Positions 31,671 to 40,255 of a DNA stretch of 43,283 bases are shown piece by piece. This DNA is from Candidatus Centipeda massiliensis (GTDB lineage: Bacteria; Bacillota; Negativicutes; Selenomonadales; Selenomonadaceae). The DNA is taken from contig NZ_LT985754.1 of assembly GCF_900290285.1 (NCBI RefSeq), positions 84,593-127,875 on the forward strand, given 5' to 3'. Made by a program: the position numbers and the translations under genes. How positions within the stretch are numbered: the stretch's first letter is position 1; each line of letters opens with the position of its first letter. The notes under the pieces were generated by a model. That model did no database searches. It saw nothing but the letters and a program-made list of their open reading frames with translations, and was not told the DNA's origin.

Positions 31671-33680
31671 TCAATCCCTCCGATCTTCGAACAGGGCAGC
31701 AATGTCTTCCTGTATCTTTTTCCCGAGTGTCTCAATGTCCCGCAGTGTGCTTTCGGCATCTCCTACTTCCTCATAGTGGTAGAAATAGCGAGTAAAGGGT
31801 ATCTCATAGCCCTTTTTCCGCTTGGACACATCCTCCCAGGCATCCGGCACATAGGGCAGAACCTCCCGCCGAATGTATTCCTCGATGTTCTGTTTCACGG
31901 GAATCTGCTCCGTGTCCCGAAGATCGGGGTCAGGCTCGGGATTGCCATCCTTGTCCAAGCAGATGTCCGCCGTTTCGTCCCGCTCGGCGAGTGCGGCAAG
32001 GATGGCTTTCTGAACATTGGGTTTTACGGCGATTTCGGCTCTTTTCAGCGTGTCCTTTAGGACACAGATAAATTCCTCCCGATTTTTATACAGCACTGTG
32101 CTATCCATAGCGGACAACGCTTGCAGAATATCCTGCTGCAGCCTTTCCCCGGCTTTGATTTCCTCTGCGGCGGCTTTTTCATCCCTGCGCCTGCTGGCGG
32201 CAAGATTGGTGAAGGGCTTTTGCTCCCGCAATCTGGCAATTCGTTCCGCGCTCACCTTGAAATTCAGTCGAAGGGGGCGCTCCATCGTTATCTTCCAATA
32301 GGCAAAGTCATCATTATCAAAAATCTGACAATGCTCTCCCGGCAGGAACGCGCCGTAAATTTTCGTCAAATCGTCAATGTGCTGTTCCGTCAAGAGTTTG
32401 CGTTTTTCGCCGAGGGGTTTTTTCATCCGCTCGAAAAAGGGAGTGCCGTCGATGAGTTGGATTTTCTGCTTGCGAACGCCGGACTTGCGATTGGTGACAA
32501 TCCACACATAGGTCAAAATCCCCGTGTTGTAAAAAAGCTGGTCGGGAAGGGCGATGATGGACTCCAACATGTCCTGCTCGATGATCCACCGCCGAATCTC
32601 ACTCTCGCCGCTCCCGGCATCCCCCGTGAAGAGCGGGGAGCCGTTGAACACGATGCCAATGCGGCTGCCGCCCTCGTCTGCGGGGAGCATCTTGCTGATC
32701 ATGTGTTGGAGAAACAAAAACGCCCCGTCCGAAATCCTTGGAAGCCCCGCGCCGAATCTTCCGTGATCACCCTTTTCTTCCGCTTCGTCCCGAATGAATG
32801 CCTCATACTTCTTCCACTCCACGCCGAAGGGAGGATTGCAGAGCATATAATGAAACTTCTCCCTCTTCAAGGCGTCGTCCGTGAAACTGTTGCCGAGGTG
32901 GATGTTTTCATAGCCCTTGCCCTTAATCATGGTATCGGACTTGCAAATGGCATAGGTCTTTTCGTTGAGTTCCTGCCCATAGACCTCGATGAGTGCATTT
33001 TCGTTGAGTTCCCCTGCTTTTTCAATGCCGGCGGACAGCATCCCGCCTGTGCCGGCTGCAGGGTCATACAGCTTTGCCATAAAGAATGGCTCACAAATAT
33101 GCTTCATGTCCGGATCAAAGAGGATGGACACCATGAGCCGGATGACCTCGCGGGGCGTGAAATGCTCTCCGGCGGTTTCGTTGGACATCTCCGAGAAACG
33201 GCGGATCAAATCCTCGAAAATATAGCCCATCTCATTGTTGCTCACGGCTTTCGGCGAAAGGTCAACATCGCCTGCAAATTTCTGCATGACCAGATACAGG
33301 AGGTTCGCCTTGTCCAAACGGTCAATTTGGGCGTAGATGTCAAAGGACTCCAGTATGGTGCGGGCATTTTCCGAAAAGCCCTTGATATAGTCGATCAGAT
33401 TGTCCCGAATCAGTCCGGAATCGCTGGTCAGCGACTCAAAGGTGAATTCGCTGACATTGTAAAACTTATGCTTGCTGATGGCGGTCAGAAAGGGAGCCTT
33501 GTTCTTGTAGTGTATCCTCTTGTTTTCTGCCACGACCGCATCATGCGTATCTTTCAGGACGCTGTCCAAGCGACAGAGCACGGTAAAGGGCAATATAACA
33601 TCGCCGTATTCGCTCTGCTTGTAGTCGCCCCGCAGAAGATCGGCGATTTTCCATATAAAGTCGGATGTCTTCGTATTCAT
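31671..33680 (-). CDS. hsdM: type I restriction-modification N6-adenine methyltransferase
   Basis: The 669-residue protein has an N-terminal HsdM helical domain (about 1-130), the SAM-binding motif DPAAGTGG (206-213) and the catalytic NPPF (282-285) of N6-adenine methylases. The C-terminal extension beyond about residue 490 is long and charged, making it larger than the usual HsdM of about 520 residues. It starts at the ATG at 33680 and is the first gene of the operon hsdM, MNT, hsdS, AbrB, hsdR. Confidence 0.95.
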   Translation of the reverse strand: MNTKTSDFIWKIADLLRGDYKQSEYGDVILPFTVLCRLDSVLKDTHDAVVAENKRIHYKNKAPFLTAISKHKFYNVSEFTFESLTSDSGLIRDNLIDYIKGFSENARTILESFDIYAQIDRLDKANLLYLVMQKFAGDVDLSPKAVSNNEMGYIFEDLIRRFSEMSNETAGEHFTPREVIRLMVSILFDPDMKHICEPFFMAKLYDPAAGTGGMLSAGIEKAGELNENALIEVYGQELNEKTYAICKSDTMIKGKGYENIHLGNSFTDDALKREKFHYMLCNPPFGVEWKKYEAFIRDEAEEKGDHGRFGAGLPRISDGAFLFLQHMISKMLPADEGGSRIGIVFNGSPLFTGDAGSGESEIRRWIIEQDMLESIIALPDQLFYNTGILTYVWIVTNRKSGVRKQKIQLIDGTPFFERMKKPLGEKRKLLTEQHIDDLTKIYGAFLPGEHCQIFDNDDFAYWKITMERPLRLNFKVSAERIARLREQKPFTNLAASRRRDEKAAAEEIKAGERLQQDILQALSAMDSTVLYKNREEFICVLKDTLKRAEIAVKPNVQKAILAALAERDETADICLDKDGNPEPDPDLRDTEQIPVKQNIEEYIRREVLPYVPDAWEDVSKRKKGYEIPFTRYFYHYEEVGDAESTLRDIETLGKKIQEDIAALFEDRRD

Positions 33681-33762
33681 CTATGTCAATTCCCTTCTGC
33701 CGTCTCCTTATACTTATCCAATATATACCATAACATATTCTGAAATAAACGGCAAATCCTCT

Positions 33763-33818
33763 GGAATCGCTGCAGGCAAACTCGTGCAAATTTTTCGTTC
33801 GATGGAGGGGCATAGCAG
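33763..33818 (+). repeat. degenerate MITE fragment upstream of hsdM
   Basis: GGAATCGCTG is followed by a diverged match including ATTTTTCGTTCGAT and GGAGG, similar to the left third of the MITE. The right end is not found. Confidence 0.4.
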
Positions 33819-33850
33819 TCTATACGATATTGTTTCAAGATTCATAACGC

Positions 33851-33881
33851 AAAAACTCCCGAGGCTGCCCTCGGGAGTTTC
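33851..33881 (-). terminator. terminator of the LPP20-like gene
   Basis: AAACTCCCGAGG pairs with CCTCGGGAGTTT on the minus strand and is followed by TTTTTG. Confidence 0.88.
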
Positions 33882-33901
33882 GTATCTGTCGTTCTTGCCG
33901 A

Positions 33902-34804
33902 TCAGCGCACGAACACGACGGAGCCGTTCATGAGCATCTGGCTCTGCGCGTTCGCGGCGAGGATGCGGTCGCCGTCCTCAACGGAGACGACGACGTTGAC
34001 CGGGTTCGTGGAGTTGTTGCCGCCACGCACCTGCACCGCCTTTACGACGAGCGGGCTGCCGCCGACACGCGCGAGGCTCTGCGCCGCAGAGACGCTGGCG
34101 GAGTAGCCGACCATGCCCTGCGAGATCGCCTGATCGTAGTTGATGTTGCTGACGCCGTAGATGGCGCGGCCGTTCGTGTCATAGATGACGGGGGAGAAGC
34201 TGGGCTTGAGCCCCATGCCGCCCGCATCCACGATGACGCCCGTATAGCCAACGCCACGTGCCTGCACCTGCGTTGTAATCTCGGCCGTGATGGTGGCGGA
34301 GATGACCGGCGGAGGCGGGGTGGGCGGCGTGTTCGGACGAACGGCGGGCATGACGGCGGAGGCAAGTCCCTGCGTGCCATAGAGTGGCATGGACATGACA
34401 ACGCGGTAGCTGCCATCCGGCATCGCCTGTTCCTCGACAACGACGGCGCCCTTGATGAGCGCGCTGACCTTGGTCTTGACGATATCGCTGCTGATGACAA
34501 AGTTCTCGACCGTCGTCTCGGCATCGACCTGAACGCCGCTCACCTGCTCGGCGAGGTTGCGCTGTGCATCGACGATTGCGGCACGGCGTGCCATGATGTT
34601 CGCCTTGGAGCCGTAGGTGCCCATCGGCGGCGTGCCGGCGCCCTCTGCCGTAATGACGCCATCCTCCCACAGCGTGGCGGCCTCGGTCGCCTGCATGATG
34701 GTGAGCGTTGGCAGCGCGGAATCAGGTGCCATCGAGAAGCCCGCGCCGAATACGAATGCGCCTGCGAGGGCACTGACAAGTGCTTTTTTCTTCAGGTTCT
34801 TCAT
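33902..34804 (-). CDS. LPP20-family exported protein
   Basis: The 300-residue protein has a signal peptide (about 1-25). It then has an LPP20-type domain (about 60-145: ARRAAIVDAQRNLAEQVSGVQV..TTVEN, ending GSYRVVMSMPL) in which a helix of regularly spaced Ala precedes a beta sheet. A Pro-rich hinge (about 160-167) leads to a second domain containing VGYTGVIVDAGGMGLKPSFSPVIYD. No lipobox Cys is seen. It is probably periplasmic or outer-membrane associated. It lies downstream of a CsgG-like gene, which fits an outer-membrane assembly role. The start is MKNLKKK with GGAGCG upstream. Confidence 0.8.
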   Translation of the reverse strand: MKNLKKKALVSALAGAFVFGAGFSMAPDSALPTLTIMQATEAATLWEDGVITAEGAGTPPMGTYGSKANIMARRAAIVDAQRNLAEQVSGVQVDAETTVENFVISSDIVKTKVSALIKGAVVVEEQAMPDGSYRVVMSMPLYGTQGLASAVMPAVRPNTPPTPPPPVISATITAEITTQVQARGVGYTGVIVDAGGMGLKPSFSPVIYDTNGRAIYGVSNINYDQAISQGMVGYSASVSAAQSLARVGGSPLVVKAVQVRGGNNSTNPVNVVVSVEDGDRILAANAQSQMLMNGSVVFVR

Positions 34805-34859
34805 TGTTATCGCTCCTTTATATCAGATCAAAAGCGCATGGGACTGTGCCCGGTTGTCC

Positions 34860-35528
34860 CTACTTTTTCCCTTTTTTGTTGACGCCCATCTTCGTAAAGA
34901 TGCCCTCTTTGCCGTTGACGGCATCTCTGGTCGCCTTGGAAATGGCATTGAACGCCATCTCTTCGCTCACGCCCGTCGAGCCGATCATGATGACGCCGCT
35001 GTCCGTCGCGGCTCCTGCCGACACGCGCTTGGAGCTGCCCTTGCCCTGTCCGACGAGGACGACGCGCCCCGTCGCAACCTCGACCACGCGGATCGTGACG
35101 TTCGCCGTGACGCTTGCCTGGCTGCCGACGAGACCGCCGAGCAGGGCGCCGAGTGCCATGCTGTCATTCTTTGCCGAAAGGTTGGTGACGGCGCCAAAGA
35201 TCTTATACTCCGCACCGCTCATGCCGCCAGTCTCTACTGCGCTGTCGGGACTGATGAGGCCGGTCATACCGAGGCTCTGCTCATCCACAAGCCCCTGAAA
35301 CTCGATACGCTCAACCACTTGGAAGACATCGGGGCGGTCGCTGATGAGGGCAAAAAGCTCCTCGGTCGCAACGCCCGCGCGGTCACCGAACCCATCCCAC
35401 TGATACGGCACTTTGTTCTGGAAGGGCATGATTGCAACCGTGGGATTGTCATACAGGCCTGCATGGCAGACGGATCCCATCATCAGTCCGCCAAGAAGGA
35501 CGAGCACGCCCATCATTCTCTTAAACAT
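34860..35528 (-). CDS. CsgG/HfaB-like outer-membrane secretion or assembly protein
   Basis: The 222-residue protein has a signal peptide (about 1-23) and the CsgG core: TVAIMPFQNK, FGDRAGVATEELFALI, FQVVERIEFQGLVDEQSLGMTG and GAEYKIFGAVTNLS. CsgG forms an outer-membrane secretion channel for curli in Proteobacteria; other family members act in fibre or lipoprotein assembly. The lipobox Cys of CsgG is not obvious (C21 sits in SVCHAG). No curli subunit gene is in the window. It has AGGAGG before the ATG at 35528 and a MITE 28 bases further up. Confidence 0.82.
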   Translation of the reverse strand: MFKRMMGVLVLLGGLMMGSVCHAGLYDNPTVAIMPFQNKVPYQWDGFGDRAGVATEELFALISDRPDVFQVVERIEFQGLVDEQSLGMTGLISPDSAVETGGMSGAEYKIFGAVTNLSAKNDSMALGALLGGLVGSQASVTANVTIRVVEVATGRVVLVGQGKGSSKRVSAGAATDSGVIMIGSTGVSEEMAFNAISKATRDAVNGKEGIFTKMGVNKKGKK

Positions 35529-35556
35529 AGAACTCCTCCTTAAACATGATCCCTAA

Positions 35557-35718
35557 GGAATCGCTGATAAAATGCAGTCCGTCAGATTGGCGTAGATTTT
35601 TTCGTCCGAACAAGGAGGCAAACCGGACGCATAGCCAAAGCTATGTGGAGGATTTGCCGACACAGTGCGGGCAAAAAAGATGCGTTAAGATGGCGTGGCT
35701 GAATTTATCAGTGCTTCC
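35557..35718 (+). repeat. MITE copy G (162 bp)
   Basis: Full copy with perfect flanks CTAA at 35553-35556 and 35719-35722. It sits between the csgG-like start and the preceding intergenic region. Confidence 0.92.
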
Positions 35719-35722
35719 CTAA

Positions 35723-36018
35723 CTTCCATGGGCTGCACCACGCGGTCAGGCGAATGATGGCTATGGGCAGAAAACACGCAGACTGCCTGCCGTGAGTGCA
35801 TAAATGCTGACATATAAGATGTCCGTTCCTATTCTAACACAAATGAAATGAAATTGATACTGTACAAATTGACAGGTCGAAAAGTCCTATTTTCTGAAAC
35901 ATTAGAGGAATGACGCGGGTTTCAGGGTTTTTTCATACAGATCGGCATTGTCGTACGAAAAAATTTTTTCGCCAAATATTACGGACTGCATCCGATCTGT
36001 GCCGTCTTGCAAAAAGGA
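35723..36018. other. gene-free AT-rich stretch
   Basis: Between MITE copy G and the terminator at 36019 no credible gene or structured repeat is seen. The AT-rich part near 35810-35900 may hold the promoter for the csgG-like gene, but no good hexamer pair could be fixed. Confidence 0.5.
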
Positions 36019-36053
36019 AAAACTGCTGCACGAAACGCTTCATGCAGCAGTTT
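36019..36053 (-). terminator. terminator of the FlgT-like gene
   Basis: AAACTGCTGCATGAA pairs with TTTCGTGCAGCAGTTT and is followed by further T on the minus strand. Confidence 0.88.
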
Positions 36054-36067
36054 GGTATCGATTTCGG

Positions 36068-37198
36068 TCAGCGCAGCGTGATCTTCAGCTCGCTGTCGCT
36101 GGTGCTTTCTACAAAGATGGAGAGGTTCGTGGTGCGCTGCAGCATCTGGAGGATCGTGAACGGCTTCTGCGAGGACGCAATGTCAATCGTCGTCTTGCCT
36201 GCGTTCGTGCCGCGCACGTAGACATCCTGCACGCCGCGCAGCCCCTTCAGCTCCTTCACGAGCTGCTCAACGAGGGAGAAGTCGTTCGCGCGTACGGTGA
36301 GCTGGATGCCGGAGAATGCGTTTGCCGCAGCCTTCAGGAACTGCTGCTCAAGCTTCTCCGCCGCCTTGACGGCCGCTGCCTGACGCGACTTGCGGCGCGC
36401 CAGCTCGGGGGTGTTCTCGACACCCTGTCCCTCGACGGAGTAGGTGCCGATGATGGTGCTCGTGCCGAAGGAGATGATCTTGAGATCGAGCTGCGTACGT
36501 GCCGAGGACATCGGCGATGTGACGTAGCCGCCGTGGTTGTCGGGGATCTTGATCGCGTAGCCGTCCGCGTGGCTGCGACCAATCACGAGATAGTCGATCG
36601 GACGGTCAGCGGTGTTCGTGCCGTACGGGAGCCGGCTGTCGCCGCGATAGACGGCGTTCAGCACAGCAGAGTCCTGCAGCTGCGAGAGGAGGCTCACATC
36701 GACGACGTGCTTGAAGCCGACCGTGAGCAGGCGCTCATTCAGCGCGGTCTCAAGGATCGTATCATGACCGCGTGTCGTCGCTGCCTCGTAGTAGTTCTGG
36801 CTGTCGTTATCGTCGGTGAGGATGACGACACCGATGCGCGGGTCGCTGAGGCGCATGACGGCATCCATGCGCTTCATGAACGGCGAGTTCGCGTCGGTGT
36901 TCACATCGACGCTTGCGCGGACGCGGTACTCGCCGCCGCTGACGGACTCACTGAGGACATTGATGTTCTGGACATAGCCCTGTGCATGCGTGAGGATCTC
37001 GTCCAGCTCCACGGAGGTATTCGAGACGACCGTGTCGGAGTTCAAATACATCCCGGCAACCTGCTCGACCGCCATGCGTGCCGCGTCGCGCATCGCGGAG
37101 TCGCGGTCAACACCGACGCCCTCGACCGTGACAGTCTGGGCGAATGCGGTCTGTACCATTGCCATACAGAGGGCGAGCGCGATGAGTAGTTTCTTCAT
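36068..37198 (-). CDS. FlgT-like exported protein
   Basis: The 376-residue protein has a signal peptide (1 to about 20). It has an N-terminal FlgT/LPP20-type domain (about 22-98: SAMRDAARMAVEQVAGMYLNSDTVVSN..GYVQ..YRVRASVDV), a TolB/CsgG-like middle domain with IGVVILTDD and YLVIGRS, and a C-terminal part with LKGLRGVQDVYVRG. FlgT stabilises the polar flagellar H ring in Vibrio, but no flagellar gene is near, so only the fold is claimed. The start at 37198 is set by the signal peptide, with AAAGGAG upstream at a longish distance. Confidence 0.8.
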   Translation of the reverse strand: MKKLLIALALCMAMVQTAFAQTVTVEGVGVDRDSAMRDAARMAVEQVAGMYLNSDTVVSNTSVELDEILTHAQGYVQNINVLSESVSGGEYRVRASVDVNTDANSPFMKRMDAVMRLSDPRIGVVILTDDNDSQNYYEAATTRGHDTILETALNERLLTVGFKHVVDVSLLSQLQDSAVLNAVYRGDSRLPYGTNTADRPIDYLVIGRSHADGYAIKIPDNHGGYVTSPMSSARTQLDLKIISFGTSTIIGTYSVEGQGVENTPELARRKSRQAAAVKAAEKLEQQFLKAAANAFSGIQLTVRANDFSLVEQLVKELKGLRGVQDVYVRGTNAGKTTIDIASSQKPFTILQMLQRTTNLSIFVESTSDSELKITLR

Positions 37199-37305
37199 AA
37201 CGTGTGGATGCTCCTTTCTAAAGGTCAAAGGAATGCACGTGTTTTCTGCATTTTTATCATACCACAAAAAAGCGTAAACGTATAGAAGAGAAAATGAATG
37301 CGGTA

Positions 37306-37337
37306 CAAAAAGTGCCGCAGCCTTGTACTGCGGCACT
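37306..37337 (-). terminator. terminator of the DUF3829 gene
   Basis: AGTGCCGCAG pairs with CTGCGGCACT and is followed by TTTTTG on the minus strand. Confidence 0.85.
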
Positions 37338-37356
37338 CTCGGCAATGGGATTGCCG

Positions 37357-38277
37357 TTACTTTTTCTTGTGATCCAGCTCGGCGAGGTCGAGGTTCTGCG
37401 AGGAACGCACGAAGTCGTTGAAGTCCTCCACAACCTCGTTGCCGTCTTCCTGACCTGCGACATAGCCGCGGAACGTGCCAATGAAACGGTTGAGGTTCGA
37501 CTTGTAGGAGCCGAGCGCGGGTACATCGGGGATCTTGGCCGCGAGTTCATTGATCTCCGTGATTTTCGCCTCGGCGGCAGCCTTGTCGATGTTTTCGTTG
37601 TCAAGCATATCGGCAAGCTCGCGCACCTTCATGTTCAGTTCGAGGAAGGCGGCGGCGTTCACACGTCCCTCCTTGCGCATATCTTCGAGGCGGGCAAGCT
37701 GCACTTCCTTGAAATGTGTCGTGACAGCGGCGTCGAACTTGTCGTACGCAGGCTCGAATGCGTCGTAGAGCGGGAGATACTGCGCAGTCATCTGCGTCGC
37801 GGCAGCATAGTCGTCCGCCATGTAGCCCTTCGAGGAGTAGTAGCTCTCCATCTTGTCTGCGAGCGGGGCGAGATCCTTGAGGATCGCAAGCACGGCGTCC
37901 GCCTCCGCGTCGATGTCCGGATAGACGCCCGCGGTCTGCGGATTCGCACGCGCTTCTTCGAGATTCTTCTTCAGATCGGTGAAGTGCGGGAGGGTGACGT
38001 AGGTCATACGCTTGCCGCTGTGCATATCCTCGAGAGAGGGCGTGATGGCGTAGTCGAACGTGACGATGAAGCGATTGTAGTCGTTCGTCGCGTCGAGGTA
38101 GGGCGAGATCGCATCGATCTTGTCCTCGGTCGTGTTGCCGGCGAGCAGTGCGCTCACGCCTGCGGCGGGGTCTTCGCCCTTGTTGCTGCCGAAACAGCCC
38201 GTGAGGAGTGCAGCGGGTGCGCACAGGAGACTGCCGACGGCGAGGATGGAGAGTGTACGACGGATGGAATAAAACAT
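37357..38277 (-). CDS. DUF3829 lipoprotein
   Basis: The 306-residue protein has a lipoprotein signal peptide with lipobox LLTGC (Cys about 28). The mature part is almost fully helical with the DYNRFIVTFDYAI and LNRFIGTFRGYV segments of DUF3829. It is expected to be lipid-anchored at a membrane. The function is unknown. The ATG at 38277 has AAAGGAGG a few bases upstream, and its own promoter lies at 38372. Confidence 0.83.
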   Translation of the reverse strand: MFYSIRRTLSILAVGSLLCAPAALLTGCFGSNKGEDPAAGVSALLAGNTTEDKIDAISPYLDATNDYNRFIVTFDYAITPSLEDMHSGKRMTYVTLPHFTDLKKNLEEARANPQTAGVYPDIDAEADAVLAILKDLAPLADKMESYYSSKGYMADDYAAATQMTAQYLPLYDAFEPAYDKFDAAVTTHFKEVQLARLEDMRKEGRVNAAAFLELNMKVRELADMLDNENIDKAAAEAKITEINELAAKIPDVPALGSYKSNLNRFIGTFRGYVAGQEDGNEVVEDFNDFVRSSQNLDLAELDHKKK

Positions 38278-38371
38278 AAAGATCCTCCTTTAAAACAGGA
38301 CACGCAGCGTACGTGTCAATGAAACAGACGAGATACGCGTGGAGGCTCGTCTAACGCTCATAACACTCATA

Positions 38372-38400
38372 AGTATAGCGAAACAAAACGTTTGGTTCAA
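38372..38400 (-). promoter_or_regulatory. DUF3829 gene promoter
   Basis: On the minus strand, TTGAAC (38395-38400), 17 bases, TATACT (38372-38377). Confidence 0.6.
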
Positions 38401-38452
38401 AATCAGGTCGATAGTTCCGCAATGACTGAATCAATATGCCTGTCCGCATTGC

Positions 38453-39454
38453 CTATGGAACAATGACGACACCCCAGTCGCGTGCCCCGCCATCCCCACG
38501 CACGGCATGGCGGCGCGCCTGCTCCGCCCGCCGCTCCGCACGGCGCAGCGCCGCCCACAGCGCATCGTCCGTCTTGTCCGACGCGTCCCACGCGCTCATG
38601 AGATCGTTCACCGCCTCGTCATACTTCCCCTCATCATAGCGGATCCTGCCGCGGTACTCATAGAGCCGCCAGACGGGGTAGGGACTGCCTGTATGCGGCG
38701 TGCGCTCCGCCGCCGCAAAGTCGGCAAGGGCGAGCGCACTGCTGCTGCGCGCGTAGTAGGCACGTCCGCGCAGGACGTAGGCATAGGCGCGCGCATCGCC
38801 CGTAACGCTCGGGTCTTGGAGGAGCAGCGAGAGATCGGCGACGGCGTGTTCCGTCTCACCGCGCTCGATCATCGCCGTCACATCCGCGAAGACGGCATCC
38901 TGTCCGCCCTCGCCTGTGTATGCCGCCGTGCGCCGCTCCCGTGCGGCATCCCCATAGACCTCAAAGCCGCGCGGCGCAGCCGGCTGCTGATACGCTGCAC
39001 GGCTTCTCAACGCCTCGTTCGCCGTGCGCAGCTCATCACGCTCCTGCCGCAGACGCTCCAGCTCCGCCTTGTCCCCCGCAAGCGCCTTGAGGTCGATGCC
39101 GTCCGTGTCCACGGAGCAGACGAGATGAATGCGATAGCGCCACGCATCGCCGACCAGCTCGGGCGTCACCTTCTCGTCCAGGACGCGCAGCACGGCGGCA
39201 GCGACCGTACGCACCTCATCGCGCGTCAGCGTATAGCCCTGCACTTCGCTCGTGCTCTCGATGTAGATGCCCGCCCGCTCGGTCGCCGCGCGCATCGCCT
39301 CCGTACGTGCGGCATCCCGCGCCGTTTTCGGCGTGTCGCTGTCGCCCATCACATAGACGCCGTCCGCCTCGATGATCTCAGGCGCAGCACAGACGGGTGC
39401 GGCGCTGCAGAGGCTAAGTGCGCAGACGGCGGCGCACAGAATATTTTTCAACAT
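38453..39454 (-). CDS. exported LPP20/FlgT-like and TPR-like protein
   Basis: The 333-residue protein has a signal peptide (about 1-24) and an N-terminal domain like that of the FlgT-like gene (TARDAARTEAMRAATERAGIYIESTSEVQG..DEVRTVAAAVLRV..WRYRIHLVCSVD). A short coiled coil (about 130-150) is followed by TPR-like helices (about 185-315). The start is taken at the ATG at 39454, 8 bases after GGGAG; a GTG three codons earlier overlaps that ribosome site. The function is unknown; it is probably periplasmic and an adaptor. Confidence 0.75.
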   Translation of the reverse strand: MLKNILCAAVCALSLCSAAPVCAAPEIIEADGVYVMGDSDTPKTARDAARTEAMRAATERAGIYIESTSEVQGYTLTRDEVRTVAAAVLRVLDEKVTPELVGDAWRYRIHLVCSVDTDGIDLKALAGDKAELERLRQERDELRTANEALRSRAAYQQPAAPRGFEVYGDAARERRTAAYTGEGGQDAVFADVTAMIERGETEHAVADLSLLLQDPSVTGDARAYAYVLRGRAYYARSSSALALADFAAAERTPHTGSPYPVWRLYEYRGRIRYDEGKYDEAVNDLMSAWDASDKTDDALWAALRRAERRAEQARRHAVRGDGGARDWGVVIVP

Positions 39455-39547
39455 GATACTCACTCCCGTATGTATTGTTCCAAAGGAAGATTAAGCAGCA
39501 ATGAAAGAGAAATGAAGCGGATGTTGTTTTTGTGCGCAGGAAGGAAT

Positions 39548-39575
39548 TTGAAAGAAAACGTAGAATTATTAAAAT
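39548..39575 (+). promoter_or_regulatory. putative promoter of the gene at 39609
   Basis: TTGAAA (39548-39553), 16 bases, TAAAAT (39570-39575). Confidence 0.5.
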
Positions 39576-39608
39576 ATATACATTTTAATCTTTTTGGAGG
39601 TGTTATCA

Positions 39609-40133
39609 ATGAAACGATTTTGTTTGCTGCTCATCGGTCTTTTTGTGTTTTCCCTGTCTGCGGTCGGATTCGCGAACTATCCGATGTATCTGAACGGCGA
39701 CCGCGACCTCATTCTCTGCGACGGGCACATGGGGACGGCATGGTACGTTGACCGCACCTCGCTGGTTGTACAAAAGTACGAACCGCCGCAGTACATCATC
39801 GCGGTGAATGTCCTCACGGCACGGAGCGCCATCGGCAATGAAGATGATTTCTACAGCGGCGGCAGGGGTACCGTGACGGATGTGCGTACCATGCGCTTCT
39901 TCTACAACTGGGATCTGCGGCAGATGTACGTGGCAAAGGAGGGAGCGGACGACTGGCGGCTCCTGCCGCCGCAGGGATCGTGGGCGGAGACGGGCATTTC
40001 GATGCCGGCGGGCGAGATCGCATTCTACCTGGCCTATCATACAAAATTCTACGGCAGCAAGCCCTTTTACAATTCGTTCCTCAAGCGCAGCACGACGGTC
40101 TACAACGACGACTTCTACACGCGGATCCCATGA
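39609..40133 (+). CDS. small exported protein, 174 aa
   Basis: A signal peptide (1 to about 22, ending VGFA) is followed by a compact beta-rich region with many Tyr/Trp (YVDRTSLVVQKYEPPQYIIAV, MRFFYNWDLRQMYV). The ATG at 39609 has GGAGGTG upstream. The family is not recognised. It is probably periplasmic. It is a single gene directly before the tRNA gene. Confidence 0.75.
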   Translation: MKRFCLLLIGLFVFSLSAVGFANYPMYLNGDRDLILCDGHMGTAWYVDRTSLVVQKYEPPQYIIAVNVLTARSAIGNEDDFYSGGRGTVTDVRTMRFFYNWDLRQMYVAKEGADDWRLLPPQGSWAETGISMPAGEIAFYLAYHTKFYGSKPFYNSFLKRSTTVYNDDFYTRIP

Positions 40134-40201
40134 GAAATACGGAATCCGCGAAGCTTGCACGCATGGGCTTTTTCCGCATGAAAATTTTTCTTGCAACAGG
40201 G

Positions 40202-40230
40202 TTGACATGAGCGCCGCCCTCGGTTATAAT
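40202..40230 (+). promoter_or_regulatory. consensus promoter of tRNA-Thr
   Basis: TTGACA (40202-40207), 17 bases, TATAAT (40225-40230), both perfect, 26 bases before the tRNA 5' end. Confidence 0.88.
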
Positions 40231-40255
40231 TCCACTATCGCCTGTGCGGCGGTAT

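Noticed and set aside
32121-33743. 540-codon plus-strand frame opposite hsdM
   Set aside because: It is the antisense of a clear hsdM with catalytic motifs; no ribosome site and no recognisable domain.
1705-35718. Repeats as a CRISPR array
   Set aside because: The copies are kilobases apart, about 160 bp long, with inverted ends and target duplications; no spacers or cas genes.
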